Assembly: GCA_963971305.1 (NCBI GenBank)
Contig: OZ020303.1
Coordinates: 20,953,184 to 21,017,183 of the forward strand
Source of the DNA: Arcuatula senhousia
Taxonomy: Eukaryota > Mollusca > Bivalvia > Mytilida > Mytilidae
Direction of reading: 5' to 3'
Length of the DNA stretch: 64,000 nucleotides
This document shows, in pieces, positions 60,901-64,000 of this stretch (the first letter of the stretch is position 1; every line of letters begins with the position of its first letter). Both the position numbers and the translations under genes were made by a program. The notes under the pieces were generated by a model. That model had not been told where the DNA came from and ran no database searches. It was given only the letters and a program-made list of their open reading frames with translations.

Positions 60901-63391
60901 ATATTGTTCCTCATAATATACAGTTCTGTCAATTTAGGTAGTGCTTGAACACCATCTAGAGATTTCAACTGCAATAGAAATAAACTGTTAACACAGAGAC
61001 ATGTCTCGCCTGTTGCAACTGGACACAGTATAAAATGAAATAAAAATCCTCCTTAAACTGATCTTAACTGATGCTTAAGCAGCTGCATACCAAATGCAAA
61101 TGGTGAACCATAACTGCATTATATAAAACACTCATGGCATAAGTAAAAAGTTAAAAAGTGTAAAATCTCAAAGTCAATAGACTGTGACTGCAGGATCATA
61201 CAGATAAAATACTTTTGAAATTGATCTGTACTGATGCTAATGCAAGTGCATACCCAATATCAATGATGTACCATAACTGCTTCATGTTTAACAGACGTAA
61301 GAAAAAAGGATAACCTCGGCCAAATCGGTGTAAAATTTCAAAGTCAGTAGACCGTGACTGCAGGGGCATACAGATGAAATGCTTTTGAAATTGATCTGTA
61401 CTAATGCTAATGCAAGTGCATACCCAATATCAATGGTGAACCATAACTGCTTCATGTTAAACAGACTTAAGAAAAAATGTTAACCTCGGCAAAATCAGTG
61501 TAAAATTTCAAAGTCAGTAGACCGTGACTGCAGGAGCATACAGGTGAAATCCCTTTAAAACTGATCTGTACTGATGCTGATGCAACTGCATACTAAATAT
61601 CAATGGTGTAACATAACTGCTTCATGTTAAACAGACTTAAGAAAAAAGGTTAACCTCGGCCAAATCAGTGTAAAATTTCAAAATCAGTAGACCGTGACTG
61701 CAGGAGCATACAGGTGAAATCCTTTTAAAACTGATCTGTACTGATGCTGATGCAACTGCATACCAAATATCAATGGTGTAACATAACTAGTTCACACAAA
61801 ACAGACTTAAGCAAAAACTTTAACCAATTGTGGACACCGCCGCTGCCGTCACCGAAATCACCATACCTAAGTCTCCCCTTTTGCGACATTCGTCGCAGGC
61901 GAGACAAAAATCAAACATCATACTGGTACCTCAGTTATGACTGTTTAATGCTTTTAATACAATGCACATGTTAATTTGTAAAGTCAAAGATATTTGATCT
62001 TGAATGAAAAAAATACTGTTTATTATACACCACTTGTTTTTCCACTTCTAAAATCATGTTATGTCATTTGTATATTCCAGGTTTATTAATTTGAACTATT
62101 TTGGATGCTTTATTAATATTCTACTCACATGATTATTGTTCAAATTTAAAACTTTCAAGCTGCTCATAGCAGGCATGTAGGAAATATCCTCCAGTTCATT
62201 CATACTGAGATTTAATATCACTAGAGATGAGAGTCCAACCAAATTATCAATTCTATTGATAGAGTTATGAGACAAATCTAAGGAATATAAATTCTTTAGC
62301 ACCTCAATTCCAATGAACCTAAAATGAAAAAAAAAGGTCTTATATAAAAAGAAGAAGAAAATAATGACAAAAATTTTGTTACAGATGTACAGACAGGTGT
62401 AAAAAAATAATATCCCCTCTTCTTTGAAGCAGGGGTGTAAATAAAGCTTTTTTCTAAGTCATCTCTATTAATAAAAGTATTACAGTGATTACAATAATCA
62501 TCGGTAAAATTTCAGTAAATAAAATGATTGACCTTATCATGTGTTTGTAATTTTTTGTCAAATGCATTAAATGCTTGAAAACAAAGGTTAAAGCACAATA
62601 TAGAGATACAGGTAGAAATAATTGTCTTATTTTGACATTACTGGCAATGGCTATTTGATATACAGGTTCAAAGTCATCAATGAATATGTCAACCTCAATG
62701 ATATGTAACACATACTTGTTGATTCTGTTCAGAGAAGCATTGAGTTCTCTTAGTTGTTTAAAAGGTAAGAATCCATCATGTTCTAATGCAGTCAATTCAT
62801 TTAAGGACAGATCCAATTTAAGAATTCTTGAAGGTGTATCTGTGATGTTGGCTAGTCTGGGAAGTGGCCCACTGAAAGAAAAAGGACATGTGCTATTATA
62901 TATTTTGTAAAACCATTAAATAATAAAAAAAAATGTATTAATCCAGAGTCAAGTTATTGCTATATATAGGTCATACATGTATATCTATTTTCAAAATTCA
63001 AATTTAAACTAAAGTTGAATAATAAATATATATAATTATTTTAAGCCCTGTTGCAGCTTTCTTGAAACTTGTTTTAAGACAAAACTTTCTATTTACTTGT
63101 TTGAATTTTGAGCTCCTAGGTCAGCATCTTAGGAAACCAAGTGGTAGCATAATCAGAGCCTGACAAACCAATGGGTTTCAAATGATGCTAGGTAAGTATA
63201 AAGAATTAGGAAAATAACAATGTATACCTTTCATCTCCCCATGAAAATGAAAAATTCAGTATTTTCATCTGACACATTTTCAAGTCCAATTCATAATATT
63301 TTCCTCTTAAATCAACATTCCAATCTGTTGGAACATGTGTCAGCGTGTGGATTCTGTCCTCCACAAATTCTAAAGGAAGCCCTCTAGACAT
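54998..63391 (-). CDS. Leucine-rich-repeat and coiled-coil protein, 11 exons
   Basis: Exons in transcript order: 63228-63391, 62716-62871, 62129-62318, 60900-60968, 60248-60379, 59694-59807, 57465-57601, 56946-57011, 56250-56343, 55427-55480, 54998-55048. All junctions are GT/AG and in phase; 1227 nt, 408 residues. Start MSRGLPLEFVED at ATG 63391. Residues about 60-240 hold five to six LRRs, e.g. ILKLDLSLNELTAL, LYSLDLSHNSINRI, LVILNLSMNELEDI, LKVLNLNNNH and LTELYIMRNNI. They are followed by an LRR-cap-like GNPVEREKTYQNDILRSCNV with MTLDNI. The C-terminal third is charged and helical (YDKGLDRHRQNIETLKGAAR, FEERMKESKSRMEENV). LRR/coiled-coil proteins of this size often act at cilia or centrosomes; I do not recognise the family. 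The last exon ends PGV-stop, but a GGTGTAT donor just before the stop leaves a small chance of further exons. Confidence 0.8.
57941..58655 (+). mobile_element. Iterated-core element in LRR intron 6
   Basis: Left end TATGTCTCGCCTGCTGGCA, three cores of 174 bp (ATCAAGGTCAAGGTC at 58101, 58275 and 58449), a GCCGCCGTCGCC tract at 58586, then a right end CAGGCGAGACAAAAA. Because 174 is a multiple of three it creates a 143-codon false open frame. Confidence 0.7.
60157..60316 (-). repeat. 80-bp tandem duplication covering the 3' part of LRR exon 5 and its donor
   Basis: Units 60237-60316 and 60157-60236 differ at about three positions; both end with CAT|GTAAGT. Only the upstream donor (after 60248) keeps the frame. 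Reading through it gives VSLG and a stop before the second donor (after 60168). Confidence 0.85.
61001..61910 (+). mobile_element. Iterated-core element in LRR intron 3
   Basis: Left end ATGTCTCGCCTGTTGC, four cores of about 170 bp (AAAGTCAGTAGACCGTGACT-type starts near 61170, 61340, 61510 and 61680), a CCGCCGCTGCCGTCACCG tract, then right end GTCGCAGGCGAGACAAAAA. The core sequence is unrelated to that of the 57.9-kb element although the ends match. Confidence 0.7.
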
Positions 63392-64000
63392 TGTTTATAT
63401 AAAAAACTATAGCAAATAGTGGTCACATTCTCTGAAAAAAACCCACAAAATATAACACTGACTATACATTTAAATCATAAATGTTTATAATTATAAGCTA
63501 TATCCAACAGTGGTCACATCCTATCACACTGACTATAAACTCGATTGAGCTATAGTTTTTTGGGTTTTTTTGGATGCAGTTGTTGTTTTTTTAAATGTTT
63601 TTGTGTTTTTAATTACAACCTGGAGTTCTTTTATTTATGTTCTATGGTATTGTTTCATTATGAGATCAACTGATTTTGTCTTTTCAGACCTACACCATGC
63701 TAATTCCCCATTGGTGAACAATGATGATTAGAAATGCTATTTCAGCTTTTATTCAAGTCATCAAGGGCACACATATACATGCATAATCAAGCTATAGGCA
63801 ACATTAATCCTTTGTATTCAAAGACATTTGATAAAACATTCACTAAATCAATCAAAAGCTCTTCAGAGCTTATGTAATATGTATATGTTTTATCGACTAT
63901 AAATAAAGCATATTATTTGAAACTTTATATGCCTAATGTTACGACTGCTCAAGTTGGCATATATGGTCCACAAATTTATAGAGGTACAAATGAAGGATAT
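63392..64000. promoter_or_regulatory. Upstream region of the LRR gene
   Basis: Presumed promoter side of the minus-strand gene. A phrase AGTGGTCACAT...ACACTGACTATA occurs twice (63418-63469 and 63512-63538). No TATA box or other element is clear. Confidence 0.35.

Overview
This is eukaryotic, strongly AT-rich genomic DNA with many short exons, long introns and abundant mobile-element debris. The repeat types (tRNA-headed SINEs with a (CACT)n-type tail, elements built from iterated cores of about 170-185 bp with 3' hairpins, Penelope-like reverse-transcriptase remnants) and the expanded GTPase/pseudokinase genes point to a bivalve mollusc, most likely a marine mussel. That assignment is inference from memory; no database was searched.

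Layout. (1) 1-34.3 kb is a cluster of three related dynamin-like large-GTPase genes. Gene A (minus, 6383 down to about 344) and gene B (plus, 6689-17978) are divergent and share a gap of about 305 bp that must hold both promoters. Gene C (plus, 27625-34283) is a tandem paralogue of B. Intron phases are almost the same in all three. B reads as a complete 1071-residue protein: short N-terminal region, GTPase domain, long helical region, C-terminal pseudokinase. C stops where the pseudokinase would begin. A is followed only through the GTPase and the first helical part before the window ends. (2) 18-27.5 kb between B and C, and 34.3-54.9 kb, hold no gene I can support. They carry transposon fragments, old direct segmental duplications, a three-copy tandem repeat whose minus strand contains a hammerhead ribozyme core (47.17-48.29 kb), and nested iterated-core elements. 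(3) 54998-63391 (minus) is an 11-exon gene for a leucine-rich-repeat plus coiled-coil protein of about 408 residues. Every junction keeps frame, and one exon has its 3' half and donor site tandemly duplicated.

How the parts relate. The three GTPases share the nucleotide-binding motifs G1, G3 and G4, with G4 altered in B and the switch I region altered in C, so nucleotide handling may differ between paralogues. Pairing of a large GTPase with a degraded kinase fold is reminiscent of proteins annotated as DSTYK-like in molluscs; family membership is inference. The most unusual non-coding signal is the tandem hammerhead array, which fits a Penelope-associated terminal repeat or a retrozyme that would give circular RNAs of about 395 nt. 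Further signals are a perfect 37-bp-arm palindrome with a 9-bp target duplication, a neighbouring 208-bp inverted-repeat element also with a 9-bp duplication, and an insertion whose 8-bp target duplication is confirmed by a paralogous empty site inside the window.
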